Assembly: GCA_045538175.1 (NCBI GenBank)
Contig: JAZSQZ010000150.1
Location: 1-5,484 of the forward strand
DNA from: JAZSQZ01 sp045538175
Lineage (GTDB): Bacteria; Bacillota; Clostridia; Christensenellales; UBA1242
Length of the DNA: 5,484 bases
Reading direction: 5' to 3'
The translations under genes and the position numbers were made by a program. The stretch's first letter is position 1; each line of letters opens with the position of its first letter. The notes beneath the pieces are model-generated. The model was not told the origin of the DNA and made no database searches. It saw nothing but the letters and a program-made list of their open reading frames with translations. This document shows, in pieces, positions 4,534 to 5,484 of the stretch.

Positions 4534-5475
4534 ATGTATTGTGAAATCTGTAAAAAAGAAGTTGGTGTTCTCGGTAGACATCTTTCAAAAACTCATAAAG
4601 ATATAAATCCACAAGATTATTATGATAAATTTTTAGCCAAGCCAGGTGAAGGTTATTGTAAAGAATGTGGTAAACGATTAAAATTCAGAAAAATTTCAGA
4701 ACCTTATAGAACATTTTGTTGTTTGTCTTGTGCAAACAAAAATGAAGAAATAAAAGATAAGATTGAACAAACTTTGTTACAAAAATACAAATTAACAAGA
4801 AAAGAACTATTATATAAACAAATTAAAAATGTGTGTAAGAAATATAATGTGACAAATATAAGTCAATTACAAGAAGTCAAGGATAAAGTTCAAAACACAA
4901 GAAACAATAATAAAGAAAAAATCAGTAAAAACATTTCTAAAGGATTACATAATAGAACACAAAAAGAAATAGATTTATGTACACAACATAATAAAGAAAC
5001 GAAATTAAAAAATCACGGTGATTCTAATTATAGAAATGAAGAAAAAATTAAACAAACTTGTTTAAGAAAATATGGTGCTGAATATGTAGTATCCAGTGAT
5101 TATTTTATACACACAGCTAAAAGAAAATATACCTATGATAATAAACAGTTTGATAGTAGTTGGGAAATTGCTTATTATATTTGGTTAAAAGACAACAACA
5201 TAAAATTTGAATTTCATCCTAAACATAAGTTAACATATGAATTTAATGAAATTAAACATAAATATTGTCCTGATTTTTTAATAGAAAATTTATTTGTTGA
5301 AATTAAAGGTCCACATTATTTTGCTAAAATGTTGATTGAAAATACACAAGAAAATGCAAAATATAAGTGTATGTTAGAAAATAATGTAAAAATTATTACA
5401 GATTGTTCAACTTATTTAAAATATATTGAAGATAAATATGGAAAAAATTTTTTGAAGCAATTTAAAAATGATTAA
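4534..5475 (+). CDS. Putative homing endonuclease with zinc fingers and PD-(D/E)XK core
   Basis: This 313-aa protein looks like a free-standing homing-type nuclease. The N-terminus has a C2H2-like module (C3, C6, H16, H21) and then a four-cysteine module (C42, C45, C62 or C63, C66). A long lysine-rich helical linker follows, with repeats of the KYG type (such as CLRKYGAEYVVSS, 176-188) seen in phage homing-enzyme DNA-binding regions. The C-terminal core fits PD-(D/E)XK nucleases: E211 (SSWEIAYY), D247 (CPDFL) and E256-x-K258 (VEIKG), probably Vsr-like. I chose the ATG at 4534 because GCGAGGT lies just upstream (a close four-base gap) and the finger then begins at residue 3. An in-frame ATG at 4522 adds four residues but has no ribosome-binding site. 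The gene is far more AT-rich than its neighbours (17% GC over 4801-4860), consistent with recent transfer. Confidence 0.8.
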   Translation: MYCEICKKEVGVLGRHLSKTHKDINPQDYYDKFLAKPGEGYCKECGKRLKFRKISEPYRTFCCLSCANKNEEIKDKIEQTLLQKYKLTRKELLYKQIKNVCKKYNVTNISQLQEVKDKVQNTRNNNKEKISKNISKGLHNRTQKEIDLCTQHNKETKLKNHGDSNYRNEEKIKQTCLRKYGAEYVVSSDYFIHTAKRKYTYDNKQFDSSWEIAYYIWLKDNNIKFEFHPKHKLTYEFNEIKHKYCPDFLIENLFVEIKGPHYFAKMLIENTQENAKYKCMLENNVKIITDCSTYLKYIEDKYGKNFLKQFKND

Positions 5476-5484
5476 TATTTTTTT

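Noticed and set aside
5464..5484. AAAAAT/ATTTTT hairpin with T-run at the right edge
   Set aside because: The stem is all A-T and the window ends within the T-run, so a terminator cannot be supported.

Overview
The window looks like a piece of a tailed-phage genome, most likely a T4-related myovirus, with an AT-rich host that I cannot name. The clues are a T4 RNase H-type 5' nuclease, a phage-style dUTPase, a free-standing PD-(D/E)XK nuclease gene of homing-endonuclease type, very tight gene packing on one strand, many small orphan proteins, and an exact match to the T4 late-promoter octamer TATAAATA. Several starts have recognisable Shine-Dalgarno sequences, so an SD-using host is likely. 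I see no credible gene on the minus strand and no gene-free stretch over 300 bases.

Left part (1-1422): the tail of an unknown gene ends in an ATGA overlap with a short reading frame (73-165). That frame looks like the 5' part of the following 111-aa gene (194-529), separated from it by a +1 frame change at or before a CTT-TGA sequence. The 5'-3' exonuclease/RNase H (529-1422) follows, coupled by a one-base TAATG overlap.

Middle part (1423-3874): a sigma70-like promoter and a strong AAGGAG site precede a complete M16-family zinc protease (1505-2623), which is visibly more GC-rich than its surroundings. Two orphan genes (2626-2886 and 2883-3443) and a trimeric dUTPase (3440-3874) follow, joined by two ATGA overlaps, so this is probably one transcription unit.

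Right part (3875-5484): a 57-aa coiled-coil-like protein, an 86-aa AroQ-type chorismate mutase, and a 44-aa single-span membrane protein overlap each other in sequence. A compact region (about 4418-4530) comes next. It carries a 32-codon reading frame, a perfect 9-bp hairpin, a loop complement, a TATAAATA octamer and a segment complementary to the ribosome-binding site of the next gene. That next gene is a very AT-rich putative homing endonuclease (4534-5475) with two zinc-finger-like modules and a PD-(D/E)XK nuclease core.

How they fit together: RNase H and dUTPase serve phage DNA replication and nucleotide-pool control. The M16 protease and the chorismate mutase are less usual cargo and may act on phage or host proteins and on host aromatic metabolism (inference). 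The most interesting possibility is an RNA switch in front of the nuclease gene. Read-through RNA would fold to hide its ribosome-binding site, while RNA started at the internal late promoter would lack the masking strand. This layout resembles known control of homing-endonuclease genes in T4, but here it is inferred from complementarity only.
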